Source of the DNA: Bryobacterales bacterium
GTDB lineage: Bacteria; Acidobacteriota; Terriglobia; Bryobacterales; Bryobacteraceae
Reading direction: 5' to 3'
Assembly: GCA_003167255.1 (NCBI GenBank)
Contig: PMTR01000090.1
Location: 1,381 to 36,956 of the forward strand
Length of the DNA: 35,576 nt
The notes below the pieces were generated by a model, which saw nothing but the letters and a program-made list of their open reading frames with translations, made no database searches and was not told the DNA's origin. The translations under genes were made by a program, and so were the position numbers. This document shows, piece by piece, positions 8,480-16,136 of the stretch. Numbering within the stretch: position 1 is the stretch's first letter; each line of letters starts with the position of its first letter.

Positions 8480-9061
8480 TCAGCGCGTAATCGCATTGCG
8501 CCGAAAGCATCCCGCGGCGTGATCGTTCACGATTCCCGTCGCCTGCATCCAGGCATAGACAATCACGGGACCGACGAATTTGAAGCCGCGCTTCTTCAGC
8601 GCCGCGGATATCTCTTCGGAGAGCGCCGTCTTCGCTGGAACTGGTCCCTTGTTCTGAATCGGCTTGCCACCCGCCATGGTCCAAACGAAGCGGGAGAAAT
8701 CTTCGCCGGCCTGCGCCATGGCCAGATAAGCGCGGGCGCCCCCGATGGTGGCTTCGATTTTGGCGCGAGAGCGGACGATGCCCGGGTTCTTCATCAATCG
8801 CTCAATGTCCGGCGTGCCGAATCGCGCCACCACAGCCGGATGGAAGCCCCGAAACGCTTCGCGGAAAGCTTCGCGCTTTTTCAGGATGATGGACCAGGAG
8901 AGACCGGCCTGGAACCCGTCGAGCATCAGCTTTTCCCACAGTGCCCGGCTATCGCGCTCCGGGACGCCCCACTCTTCGTCATGGTAGGCGCAGAGCATGG
9001 GATCGCTTTCCGCCCATGCACAGCGGCGCAGCGGCTTAGTGGCGTTAGCGCTCATCGCCAT
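8480..9061 (-). CDS. tag: DNA-3-methyladenine glycosylase I
   Basis: The 193-residue product resembles E. coli Tag throughout. It removes 3-methyladenine from alkylated DNA as the first step of base-excision repair. The zinc ligands are all present: Cys14 (RRCAW), His27 (YHDEEWG), and the His and Cys of VNDHAAGC near residues 178-183. The base-binding segment LDGFQAGLSW (about 47-56) is present. The residue matching E. coli Glu38, which contacts the substrate base, is Asp48 here; this conservative change may be common in the family but deserves notice. Two ATGs (9061 and two codons later) are possible; GAGG lies about 13 bp upstream of the first. An antitoxin-like gene ends 14 bp upstream on the same strand. 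Confidence 0.93.
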   Translation of the reverse strand: MAMSANATKPLRRCAWAESDPMLCAYHDEEWGVPERDSRALWEKLMLDGFQAGLSWSIILKKREAFREAFRGFHPAVVARFGTPDIERLMKNPGIVRSRAKIEATIGGARAYLAMAQAGEDFSRFVWTMAGGKPIQNKGPVPAKTALSEEISAALKKRGFKFVGPVIVYAWMQATGIVNDHAAGCFRRNAITR

Positions 9062-9075
9062 ATACTACCGCGACC

Positions 9076-9348
9076 TCATGAGCGCTTTTGTTGCGCTAGC
9101 CAAGCCGCCTTCCGTTTGTCGAGCCGGCCGCGCAGTTCCTCGCCGGGGATGCCCTCACCGCAGTCAAGCTGCGCAATGGCCCGTTCGATTTTCCGATTGA
9201 TGGCGTTTTTGTTTCGCGAGAACCATTGGTCTTCAGAACGGAGCACTTCCAAAGCCCTCTCAATCACTTCATCCGGGCTGTGATACGCGCCGGATTGAAT
9301 CGCCTGAGTGATTGCCCTCTCATGCTCCGGTCGAAGGGTGATCGCCAT
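9076..9348 (-). CDS. ParD-like antitoxin, no toxin partner
   Basis: The 90-residue product (MAITLRPEHERAITQAIQSG...) has the ribbon-helix-helix start typical of ParD/CopG antitoxins and the SPDEVIERALEVLRSED helix segment. Its C-terminus contains GIPGEELRGRLDKRKAAWLA, like the toxin-neutralising tail of ParD proteins. ATG 9348 is chosen over the upstream start at 9390 because AGAGG sits about 6 bp ahead. ParE is normally encoded directly downstream; here tag occupies that place 14 bp away, so the gene is an orphan antitoxin. The reading of family is from motif pattern only. Confidence 0.72.
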   Translation of the reverse strand: MAITLRPEHERAITQAIQSGAYHSPDEVIERALEVLRSEDQWFSRNKNAINRKIERAIAQLDCGEGIPGEELRGRLDKRKAAWLAQQKRS

Positions 9349-9438
9349 AAACGCCTCTTCATTTGTATTGTCGCAGCTTCCGCGCACCAATTGGCTGGAC
9401 GCCGGGGATGCAGGCCATATCTGGTAGAATTCCGTGTA

Positions 9439-10935
9439 ATGTCACAACTCTTTGAGCGCAAGCCCATCGCAGCGTTGATCTCGGAGACGGAAGGCTCCGG
9501 TGGGCTGAAGCGAAGCCTCCGCGCCGGCGACCTCATCATGCTCGCCATCGGCGCCGTGATCGGCGCCGGCATCTTCGGCGCCATCGGCACCGCGGCGGCC
9601 GGTCAACTGGGGCCTAACGGTGAGGTGATCCGCGTGGGCGCCGGCCCGGCGCTGGTGTTTTCTTTCCTCCTCCTGGGCGGGGCTTGTGCGCTGGCCGGCC
9701 TTTGCTATGCCGAACTGGCGTCCATGATTCCTCAAGCCGGCAGTGCTTATGCTTACTCCTACGCCACGCTGGGCGAACTGATCGCCTGGATCATCGGCTG
9801 GGATCTCATTCTCGAGTATGCCGTCGGCAACGTCGCCGTGGCCATCTCCTGGGGCGATTACTTCAGCACCTTGGTTCGTGGGTTTGGCGTGGTACTCCCG
9901 CCGTGGTTGTCCACCGGTTACCGCACCGCGCTGCTCAGTCCGGACGCGCCGGTCCACGCACTCATCCAGTCCGCGCCGCACGTCTTCGGAATCCCCATCC
10001 TCATCAACCTGCCGGCGGCCGGCATCGTGATGCTGATCACCTGGCTGCTGCTGCGCGGGGCGCGGGAGAGCGCCACGGCCAACAACGTCATGGTGGTCAT
10101 CAAGCTGCTGGCGCTGACCCTGTTCGTCCTGGTTGGCATCACCCATATCAAGGGCGCCAACCTGCATCCTTTCGCACCCAACGGATTCAAAGGCATCCAC
10201 CAGGGCGCGGCCATCGTCTTCTTCGCCTATATCGGCTTTGACGCCATCTCCACCGCCGCCGAAGAGACCATCAACCCGCAGCGAAATCTGCCCATCGGAA
10301 TTCTGGGAGGGCTCGGCATCTGCACGCTGATCTACGTGATTGTCGGTTTCGTCATGACCGGCATGGTGCCCTACAAGAAACTGCTCGGCGTGGCCGACCC
10401 TCTCTCCCGCGCTCTCGAATTGTCCGGCTTCACAGCCGTCGGTTGGATTGTGGCCCTGGGCGCGGCGGTATCCATGTCAGCCGTCCTGCTGGTATTTCAG
10501 TACGGCCAACCGCGCATCTTCTTCGCCATGGCGCGCGACGGTCTGTTGCCAAAGTGGGCCGCCAAGATCCACCCGCGCACCCGCATCCCTTGGGCCACCA
10601 CTCTGCTCACCGGAATGTTCGTGGCGCTGTGGGCGCTGGTGGGCGACTCCGGGGAGACCTACGACCTGACCAACATCGGTACGCTCTTCGCCTTCATCCT
10701 GGTCAGCATCGGAGTGCTGGTCCTGCGCCACAAGGAACCAGACCGCCCGCGGCCGTTCAGGGTGCCCATGGTCTGGCCGGTCTGCCTTCTCTCCGCCGCC
10801 GGTTGCCTCTATATCATGACAGGCCTTCCGCACCAGGCGTGGGTGCGGTTCTGCGTGTGGCTCGCGGTCGGACTGGTGCTGTATTTCTTCTACGGATTCT
10901 GGCACAGCAAGCTGCGCGCCGCCAACAAACAGTAG
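9439..10935 (+). CDS. APC-superfamily amino acid permease
   Basis: The 498-residue inner-membrane protein has about 12-13 hydrophobic segments. The first conserved helix reads GAVIGAGIF (38-46), the glycine-rich substrate-binding break of the amino acid-polyamine-organocation superfamily. The segment FFAYIGFDAISTAAEETINPQRNLP (quoted here as FFAYIGFDA followed by AEET and NPQRNLP) is the hallmark of the cationic amino acid transporter (CAT/YfnA-like) group. It probably imports amino acids with protons; the substrate cannot be stated. ATG 9439 is chosen because the frame before it has no family match and MSQLFERKPI is a typical start. The gene is divergent from the ParD-like gene and monocistronic. 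Its TAG stop is the first three bases of a repeat. Confidence 0.9.
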   Translation: MSQLFERKPIAALISETEGSGGLKRSLRAGDLIMLAIGAVIGAGIFGAIGTAAAGQLGPNGEVIRVGAGPALVFSFLLLGGACALAGLCYAELASMIPQAGSAYAYSYATLGELIAWIIGWDLILEYAVGNVAVAISWGDYFSTLVRGFGVVLPPWLSTGYRTALLSPDAPVHALIQSAPHVFGIPILINLPAAGIVMLITWLLLRGARESATANNVMVVIKLLALTLFVLVGITHIKGANLHPFAPNGFKGIHQGAAIVFFAYIGFDAISTAAEETINPQRNLPIGILGGLGICTLIYVIVGFVMTGMVPYKKLLGVADPLSRALELSGFTAVGWIVALGAAVSMSAVLLVFQYGQPRIFFAMARDGLLPKWAAKIHPRTRIPWATTLLTGMFVALWALVGDSGETYDLTNIGTLFAFILVSIGVLVLRHKEPDRPRPFRVPMVWPVCLLSAAGCLYIMTGLPHQAWVRFCVWLAVGLVLYFFYGFWHSKLRAANKQ

Positions 10936-10958
10936 CGCCGGCGATCTTGTCGCGCCGG
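10933..10958. repeat. Hairpin repeat starting with the permease stop codon
   Basis: TAGCGCCGGCGATCTTGTCG followed by CGCCGG forms a GCGCCGGCGA/TCGCGCCGG-type hairpin. The same sequence, with two changes in the first 20 bases, begins at the TAG of rpiB (25620). In both cases the repeat provides the gene's stop codon. Confidence 0.7.
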
Positions 10959-10962
10959 AGTC

Positions 10963-11133
10963 GGCAGGCGAAAGCGCCTGCCCCTGGAGTTTCTACATTT
11001 CCGACTGCATGAGGTTATGATCTGGTTTGTATCAGGGCATGAGCCTCGGCTTGGTCGACGCGCGGTGGGACCGTCAGGAAATCCGTACCGAAATGTAGAA
11101 ACTTCAGTGGCAGGCGGCACCGCCTGCCCCACC
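10963..11133. repeat. 171-bp inverted-repeat element with hairpin ends
   Basis: The left arm has a hairpin GGCAGGCG-AAAG-CGCCTGCC (10963-10982) followed by CTGGAGTTTCTACATTTC (10984-11001). The right arm has GAAATGTAGAAACTTCAG (11090-11107), then a hairpin GGCAGGCGG-CA-CCGCCTGCC (11109-11128) and CCACC. The arms are inverted copies (17 of 18 match in the inner part). The 88-bp centre (11002-11089) has no gene that I can support. The element lies between the permease and the end of the small basic-protein gene on the other strand. Confidence 0.8.
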
Positions 11134-11142
11134 TTGGAAGCA

Positions 11143-11301
11143 CTACCGCTTGCGCTGGCCTTGAGCCTGGTGGCGGATCTTCTTCTTGGTCGATCCGCGT
11201 GCCACACCTGCGGCCCGTTTGGCCTTCGGCGCTGCCTTCTTGCGCGCCGTGCGCTTCAGCTTCTTGCGTTCTGTCTTGTCGGTAACTGTCTTCGTATTCA
11301 T
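11143..11301 (-). CDS. 52-aa highly basic Lys/Arg/Ala protein coupled to UvrD
   Basis: The minus strand encodes MNTKTVTDKTERKKLKRTAR, then an Ala/Lys/Arg tail ending QAQGQRKR. About 21 of 52 residues are Lys or Arg, with no Cys, Trp or Phe. Its ATG (11301-11299) overlaps the TGA of the helicase gene (TGATG), the arrangement of translational coupling. Composition resembles histone-H1-like or ribosome-associated basic peptides, so nucleic-acid binding is the likely property; this is inference and no family is recognised. The frame is intact and ends with TAG at 11143, just outside the repeat element. Convergent with the permease. It is short enough to be missed by standard gene callers. Confidence 0.65.
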   Translation of the reverse strand: MNTKTVTDKTERKKLKRTARKKAAPKAKRAAGVARGSTKKKIRHQAQGQRKR

Positions 11302-13682
11302 CAGCTTCTTTTCAGTCCTGCGAATTTTTCTATCAGCTTCTTGAGGCCAAAGCGGGGAAAGTTAACAGTGATCTTAGCATCTTCGCCGTCCCCTTCGCGG
11401 CGCACCACTGTGCCGGTGCCGTACTTGGGATGCTCCACCATCATGCCCGCCCGTATTCTGCGGGGGGCTGGCGGCGCAACCGCCGCCGGCTTGGCTGCGG
11501 CTCCAACCGGCGCGCCCATCGGGCCGGGCGGCTGCGGCAATCTCGGAGCGATAGGCGCGGGCGGCCGTTGCGGCGCCGCAATCGGTTTATTGGCCGCGTT
11601 GAAGGGCAACCCCCGCTCACCGAAAAACTGCGGGATATTCTCCACCGAATTGTAGGTCTTGCCCGTGAACGTGTTTCGCCGCACCACCGTCCGCACGCCG
11701 TATCGTTCCGCCTGCATGGTCATTTCGCCGGCCTCGTCGCGCACGCCCATCTCCGCGATCAGCTCCGCCGGCACTTCGCTCAGGAACCACGAGGGCGTCG
11801 ACCGCTCCTGCTCGCCGCCGCCGAAGCGCCGCCGGTACTTGGCCCACGTCAGAATCAGCCGCTCGCGCGCGCGCGTCATCCCCACATAGCACAGCCGCCG
11901 CTCCTCTTCGAGCGCCGTTTCCGAATCCATCGACCGGCTGTGCGGAAACAACCCCAGCTCCATTCCGGAGAGGAACACCACCGGGAACTCCAGCCCCTTG
12001 GCGTTGTGCAGCGTCAACAGGCTGACCGAAGACTTTTCGTCAAACGAGTCGGCCTCCGCCACCAGCGCCGCGTGATCCAGAAAATCCGAGATGGATTCGC
12101 CTCGCTCCGCCGCTTCCGTCGCCGCCGTGACCAATTCGTCCAGGTTCTCGAGGCGCGCTTCTCCGTCCGGCGTCTTTTCCTGTTCCAGCATGCGCCGGTA
12201 GCCCGTGCGCTCCAGAATGAACCGGAGCAGATCCGGCAGCGGCGAGGAACTGGCCACCAGCGAAAGCTCCTGGATCAGATTGCGGAAAGTGACCAGCGAA
12301 GATTGCGACCGCGTCGAGAGCTTCTCATCGTCGATGATCCGCTCGATCGAGTCCCACAGGCTGAGCCCGTGATCCCGTCCGTACTTTTCGATCTGGTCCA
12401 CGGTGGTCTTGCCGATGCCGCGCGCCGGCGTGTTGACAACCCGCAGCAAGCTCACCGAATCGTAATTCGAAGCCGCCAGCTTCAGGTACGCCACGGTGTC
12501 TTTGATTTCCGCCCGCTGATAAAAGCTGAAGCCCCCGACGATGTTGTACTTCCGCCCATAACGCCGCAGCGCTTCTTCGATCTGCCGCGATTGGAAGTTG
12601 GTGCGGTACAGCACCGCCACGTGATCCTGGGGATTCGCCGCCAGGTGCTTTTCGATGGTGTCGGCGATGAACAGCGCCTCGTTTTCGGCGTCGTAGCCGG
12701 CGAAGAGCCCCAACTTCTCGCCCGCGGCGGCCTCGGTCCACAGCTTCTTTCCCTTGCGCGCCTTGTTGTTCTCCACCACCGCGCCGGCCGACGCCAGGAT
12801 GTTCTTGGTCGACCGGTAGTTCTGCTCCAGCCGGATGGTCTTGGCCTTCGGAAAATCGCGCTCGAAATCCAGAATATTGCGGATGTCCGCTCCGCGCCAG
12901 CTATAAATGGATTGATCCTCGTCGCCCACCACGCAGACGTTGCCGTGGCTTTCCGAGAGCAGCCGCATCAGGTCGTACTGGGTGCGGTTGGTGTCCTGGT
13001 ATTCGTCGATCATCACGTAGCTCAGCCGCCGGTTCCAGGCCTCGCGCGTGGACTGGTCGTGTTGCAGCAGGCGCACCGCCTCGAGCAGCAGATCGTCGAA
13101 ATCCAAGGCGTTGGCCGTGCGCAACGCCTTTTCGTATGCTTCAAATACCGCGGCCAGCGATTCGCTCTCTTTGTTGATCGCGGCTTTGAACAAATCGGCC
13201 GGCCCTTGCTTGGTGTTCTTGGCGCGACTGATCTTGGAAAGCGCCGCGCGATACTGCAGGAACTCCTTTTCGTCGAGCCCCAGCCCCCGGTAAGCCGCCT
13301 TCACCACGCCGAGCTGGTCCTCGTCGTCATAGATGCTGAAGCGCCGCGAGAATCCCGGGCGGATGCGCGCCAGCGGATCGCCATCTTTGCGCAGCAGCCG
13401 CACGCAAAACGAGTGGAACGTGGAGATGTTGGGCGGCGAATCCAGGTTGACGTCGGCCAGCAGCGCCGACACGCGTTCGCGCATTTCATTGGCGGCTTTA
13501 TTGGTAAAGGTAACGGCTAAAATGGCGGACGGGGGCACGTGCCGCGCCGTGATAATGTACGCGACACGGTGTGTGATGACCCTGGTCTTGCCGCTGCCCG
13601 CACCCGCGAGAATCAGAAGCGGCCCTTCCGTATGGGTTACCGCTTCCCGCTGCTGCGGGTTGAGCCCTTTGAGAAAATCCAT
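11301..13682 (-). CDS. pcrA: ATP-dependent DNA helicase UvrD/PcrA
   Basis: The 793-residue superfamily-1A helicase moves 3'-5' on DNA in nucleotide-excision and mismatch repair and in clearing recombination or transcription complexes. It starts MDFLKGLNPQQREAV (Q-motif), followed by Walker A AGAGSGKT (26-33), AVTFTNKAANEM (motif Ia), DEYQDTN (motif II), VGDEDQSIYSWRGA (motif III), QNYRST (motif IV) and LLTLHNAKGLEF (motif V). The C-terminus holds a Pro/Ala-rich linker (about 680-730) and the Tudor-like domain (VEHPKYGTGTVVRREG) that binds RNA polymerase in PcrA/UvrD. Length is slightly above the family norm owing to the linker. It is the first gene of a two-gene unit with the basic peptide. 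Confidence 0.96.
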   Translation of the reverse strand: MDFLKGLNPQQREAVTHTEGPLLILAGAGSGKTRVITHRVAYIITARHVPPSAILAVTFTNKAANEMRERVSALLADVNLDSPPNISTFHSFCVRLLRKDGDPLARIRPGFSRRFSIYDDEDQLGVVKAAYRGLGLDEKEFLQYRAALSKISRAKNTKQGPADLFKAAINKESESLAAVFEAYEKALRTANALDFDDLLLEAVRLLQHDQSTREAWNRRLSYVMIDEYQDTNRTQYDLMRLLSESHGNVCVVGDEDQSIYSWRGADIRNILDFERDFPKAKTIRLEQNYRSTKNILASAGAVVENNKARKGKKLWTEAAAGEKLGLFAGYDAENEALFIADTIEKHLAANPQDHVAVLYRTNFQSRQIEEALRRYGRKYNIVGGFSFYQRAEIKDTVAYLKLAASNYDSVSLLRVVNTPARGIGKTTVDQIEKYGRDHGLSLWDSIERIIDDEKLSTRSQSSLVTFRNLIQELSLVASSSPLPDLLRFILERTGYRRMLEQEKTPDGEARLENLDELVTAATEAAERGESISDFLDHAALVAEADSFDEKSSVSLLTLHNAKGLEFPVVFLSGMELGLFPHSRSMDSETALEEERRLCYVGMTRARERLILTWAKYRRRFGGGEQERSTPSWFLSEVPAELIAEMGVRDEAGEMTMQAERYGVRTVVRRNTFTGKTYNSVENIPQFFGERGLPFNAANKPIAAPQRPPAPIAPRLPQPPGPMGAPVGAAAKPAAVAPPAPRRIRAGMMVEHPKYGTGTVVRREGDGEDAKITVNFPRFGLKKLIEKFAGLKRS

Positions 13683-13782
13683 GAGATGGGGAACCCCTAG
13701 AGTTTAGCATGCGTTACTACGGAGCCTGTTCGGCCCGGCCGTGACTGGGTGCACGATTTAAGAGTGGAATCGCTGGCGTGCC

Positions 13783-13888
13783 TGTGGGGTCAGGCCTTCA
13801 GCCTGCCGCCGGGCTTCTGCCCGGCGTCTCGCGACAATCGAAGAACGCCGGCTAAAAGCCGGCGGCAGGCTGAAAGCCTGGCCCCACA
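13783..13888. repeat. 106-bp paired inverted-repeat element
   Basis: The left arm (13783-13828) begins TGTGGGGTCAGGCCTTCAGC and contains two hairpins (CAGGC..GCCTG and GCCGGGC..GCCCGGC). The right arm (13844-13888), read in reverse complement, begins TGTGGGGCCAGGCTTTCAGC and has the same two hairpins with compensating changes. About 38 of 45 positions agree. A 15-bp spacer separates the arms. The 13683-13917 gap holds nothing else that I can name apart from this element; it should also contain the promoter of the helicase. Confidence 0.8.
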
Positions 13889-13917
13889 TGGGCGCGCACA
13901 TGCTGCGACTCCGGGCG

Positions 13918-14799
13918 TTATTTCCCTCCGGCCTTGGCCGTCAGCAGTCCCCGCCCGCGCAGCCAGTCTGCTAACCGCCCCGGCCACGAAGACAGTGCCG
14001 GATCGTTCTGCGCAAGGCCAACACCGTGGCTGCCGTGTTCGTAGATGTGCAGTTCCGCCGGTACGCCGGCTTTTCGCATCGCCAGGTAGAATAAGACGCT
14101 GTTTTCCACCGGCACGGTCTTATCGGCATCGGTGTGAAACAGAAACGCCGGTGGAGTCTGCGCCGTCACCTGCAACTCATTCGACAAGTTCTCGACCAAC
14201 TTTGGATCGGGATTCTCGCCTAAGAGGAACGTCATGGAGCCGCGATGCACGTAGTTGGTAAAGGAAATCACCGGGTAGCACAGCACCAGAAAATCCGGCC
14301 GGCTGCCGGCGCGGTCGATGGGGTCGGCCGCTGCCGCGTTCCCCGCATCGAAATGCGTCCCGGCAGTCGACGCCAGATGCCCGCCGGCCGAAAAGCCCAT
14401 AATCCCGATGCGATCCGCCTCGAGGCCATACTCCGCCGCGCGAGACCGCACCAGACGAATCGCCCGTTGCGCATCCTGTAACTCGCTGGGGTGGTGATAG
14501 CGCGGCCCCAGGCGGTATTGCAGCACGAATGCCGACACCCCGATGGAATTCAGCCATTGGGCCACCTGGTAGCCTTCCTTGTCCATGGCAAGGTGCTGGT
14601 AGCCGCCGCCGGGGCAGACGATCACCGCGGTTCCCACCGCGCTGCCCTTTGCCAGGACGAACGGCGCGAGCGAAGGCTGGTCCTCCGGCGATGTTCCCAG
14701 CGCGCCCGGCGCACCCTTCGGCCACAACAATTCCGCCTTCGGCGCCTGCGCCAGCAGGGCGCCCGCCGTCAGAATCAAGCAAATCGCTAATCGGCTCAT
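13918..14799 (-). CDS. Secreted alpha/beta-hydrolase (acetyl-esterase-like)
   Basis: The product has 293 residues. ATG 14799 is chosen because a signal peptide follows ([18 protein letters not shown]). The oxyanion region CPGGGY is at 62-67. The nucleophile elbow GFSAGGH has Ser137, and a late [13 protein letters not shown] segment and an EHGSHGVGL segment supply the likely acid and His242-282-region histidine. It resembles the BD-FAE/acetyl-xylan-esterase-like hydrolases that Solibacter-type genomes carry in number, so it probably de-esterifies plant or microbial polysaccharides outside the cytoplasmic membrane (inference). Five bases separate its start from the cas6 stop, so the two share a transcript despite no obvious functional link. 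Confidence 0.85.
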   Translation of the reverse strand: MSRLAICLILTAGALLAQAPKAELLWPKGAPGALGTSPEDQPSLAPFVLAKGSAVGTAVIVCPGGGYQHLAMDKEGYQVAQWLNSIGVSAFVLQYRLGPRYHHPSELQDAQRAIRLVRSRAAEYGLEADRIGIMGFSAGGHLASTAGTHFDAGNAAAADPIDRAGSRPDFLVLCYPVISFTNYVHRGSMTFLLGENPDPKLVENLSNELQVTAQTPPAFLFHTDADKTVPVENSVLFYLAMRKAGVPAELHIYEHGSHGVGLAQNDPALSSWPGRLADWLRGRGLLTAKAGGK

Positions 14800-14804
14800 A
14801 AGTC

Positions 14805-15716
14805 TCAGGCTATCACCCGCACGTCCCCCTTGCCCCATACGGTTTGCCGGCCCACTCCCACCCACCGGGCCGCCCGCAGCCACGGCAGAAACTCCCCCAG
14901 CGAGCCTTCGTATTCGGCTTCTCCGGTGAAACCGCCCAGCGGATGCGTCTGCCCCGTGCGCCCGGATTTCCTTTCCACCTTCTCCCACTGCAGTTGGCAA
15001 TGGACCATGCGGATCTTCGCCGCGCGCTCGCCCACTTCCCGGAAGTCGATCTCCAGCGCCCCCGCCCCGTACAGCGCCCGTAGCGTGCTGATGCGGTCGC
15101 GCAGCCGGCCGAAAAGGACGGCGAACTCCGGGCGCTTCGCCAACGCCCCGCCGCTCTTCAGTTCCGTCGGGGTCAGGAAGCGTAGGTGCACGCGCTCTAC
15201 GCGTGCGATACTCGGATCGAGATCCGGGTCCAGGTCCGGATCGAGATTGAGAATCAGCGGCGGGCGGCCCACCTCATCCGCCCCGTCGTCCAGGTTGAGT
15301 TGTTCCACCCGTTCCAGCGAAACGCGGCCGTGGCCCGGCCCGATTCCCTGCGCCCCAAACGCGGCAAACGCCTCGCGAAAATACTTGAGCACCGGCGCGC
15401 GCAGGTCGAAGACATGCACGTCGAAACAGAAACGCTCGGCCCTGGCGATGGCGCGCCCGTCCAGACTGCCCGCCCGTAGCACGAAGGGCCGCGGCCAGTC
15501 CCCGAGGCCGCTGGGAGCTTTTCCCAGGCCGCTGCCCGGCTCGAACAGCCGCGCGTAGGCGGCCGGCGAAGCGGTGTCGCGCAGCACCATCCCCAAGGCG
15601 CCCCGGATCACGTTACCGCTTTTTCCCGCCGGAAAGTACACCGGGTCGATCGCCCGGAAATAAAACCGGAATCGGTAGAACTCGAATTGGGTCACCAGAC
15701 CGGCCGGGTCTTGCAC
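14805..15716 (-). CDS. cas6: Orphan Cas6-family CRISPR RNA endoribonuclease
   Basis: The 303-residue RAMP protein resembles the Cas6 family whose C-terminal domain is called CRISPR_Cas6. It has the [11 protein letters not shown] segment (180-190), the [14 protein letters not shown] helix, and the terminal [14 protein letters not shown]...[11 protein letters not shown], whose glycine-rich loop (287-297) binds crRNA. Cas6 cuts pre-crRNA at repeat stems. No array, other cas gene or interference complex lies in the window. The GTG at 15716 is chosen because AGGAG lies four bases upstream; the frame extends to 15911 but overlaps the csp leader. A small acidic tandem repeat, [10 protein letters not shown] (159-168), interrupts the middle. 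It could have a host RNA-processing role or serve a distant array. Confidence 0.8.
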   Translation of the reverse strand: MQDPAGLVTQFEFYRFRFYFRAIDPVYFPAGKSGNVIRGALGMVLRDTASPAAYARLFEPGSGLGKAPSGLGDWPRPFVLRAGSLDGRAIARAERFCFDVHVFDLRAPVLKYFREAFAAFGAQGIGPGHGRVSLERVEQLNLDDGADEVGRPPLILNLDPDLDPDLDPSIARVERVHLRFLTPTELKSGGALAKRPEFAVLFGRLRDRISTLRALYGAGALEIDFREVGERAAKIRMVHCQLQWEKVERKSGRTGQTHPLGGFTGEAEYEGSLGEFLPWLRAARWVGVGRQTVWGKGDVRVIA

Positions 15717-15780
15717 TGTTCTCCTGTTGTATAATGGTATGGCATTTGACTCTTGTTTTCCGCTTGGCGACAGATCTAAG

Positions 15781-15814
15781 AGGGGGCTGCGTGAGTCCAT
15801 CCGCGCCCCCTTTT
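15781..15814 (+). terminator. Terminator-like hairpin in the csp leader
   Basis: AGGGGGC (15781-15787) pairs with GCCCCCT (15805-15811). The stem extends by three more pairs (GCG with CGC) after a one-base bulge and is followed by TTTT. It lies 60 bp upstream of the csp ATG in the same direction, so it may be an attenuator or thermo-responsive leader element, or the end of a short leader RNA. A TATAAT sits upstream at 15730-15735 without a convincing -35. Confidence 0.55.
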
Positions 15815-15870
15815 CCTGTTTCAGGGCGGTTTGGGTCGATGCATTTTCAGTAAAGAAGGAATATAGGCAG

Positions 15871-16074
15871 ATGAAAGAAAAAGGTACAGTGAAGTGGTTC
15901 AACGCGGCCAAGGGCTACGGTTTTATCCAGAGGGAGAATGGAGAAGATGTCTTCGTACACTTCTCGGCGATTCAGTCCGAGGGTTATAAGAGCCTGGATG
16001 AAGGCGCCAGAGTGGAGTTTGAGGTGACCAAAGGGCCCAAAGGCCTGCAGGCGACCAACGTCACAGTGGGCTGA
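15871..16074 (+). CDS. Cold-shock protein (CspA family)
   Basis: The 67-residue OB-fold protein has both RNA-binding motifs, KGYGFIQ (14-20, RNP1) and VFVHF (27-31, RNP2), and starts [11 protein letters not shown] as is usual. It binds single-stranded RNA or DNA and melts secondary structure, mostly during cold or growth transitions. ATG 15871 is preceded by AAGGA at 12-16 bp and the family start fits; the longer frame beginning at 15727 is leader. Length is typical. It is followed 62 bp on by infA in the same direction. The structured leader suggests post-transcriptional control, as known for csp genes. Confidence 0.95.
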   Translation: MKEKGTVKWFNAAKGYGFIQRENGEDVFVHFSAIQSEGYKSLDEGARVEFEVTKGPKGLQATNVTVG

Positions 16075-16085
16075 TGCAGTAGAGG

Positions 16086-16115
16086 AACGGCCGGTGCTTC
16101 GGGCCCCGGCCGTTT
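16086..16115 (+). other. Hairpin between csp and infA
   Basis: AACGGCCGG (16086-16094) pairs perfectly with CCGGCCGTT (16106-16114) over an 11-base loop, followed by only TC. It may weakly terminate or shield the end of the csp message, letting some transcripts continue to infA. The U-run is too short to call it a firm terminator. Confidence 0.5.
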
Positions 16116-16136
16116 CACCCAGGGTTGTGGAGGTTT

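Noticed and set aside
9390-9430. Promoter for the permease using TTGGCT and TAGAAT
   Set aside because: The two boxes are 28 bp apart, too far for sigma-70.
11430-13520. A 696-codon plus-strand open frame opposite the helicase
   Set aside because: It mirrors UvrD/PcrA codons on the other strand, is Arg/His-rich and has no recognisable domain; the helicase on the minus strand has every motif.
7703-13888. Insertion sequence or transposon
   Set aside because: The inverted-repeat elements are all under 210 bp and contain no transposase gene; no transposase is seen anywhere in the window.
15707-15735. A consensus promoter for csp using TATAAT at 15730
   Set aside because: No -35 at the right distance (TTGCAC is only 13 bp away), so it is not listed as a promoter.
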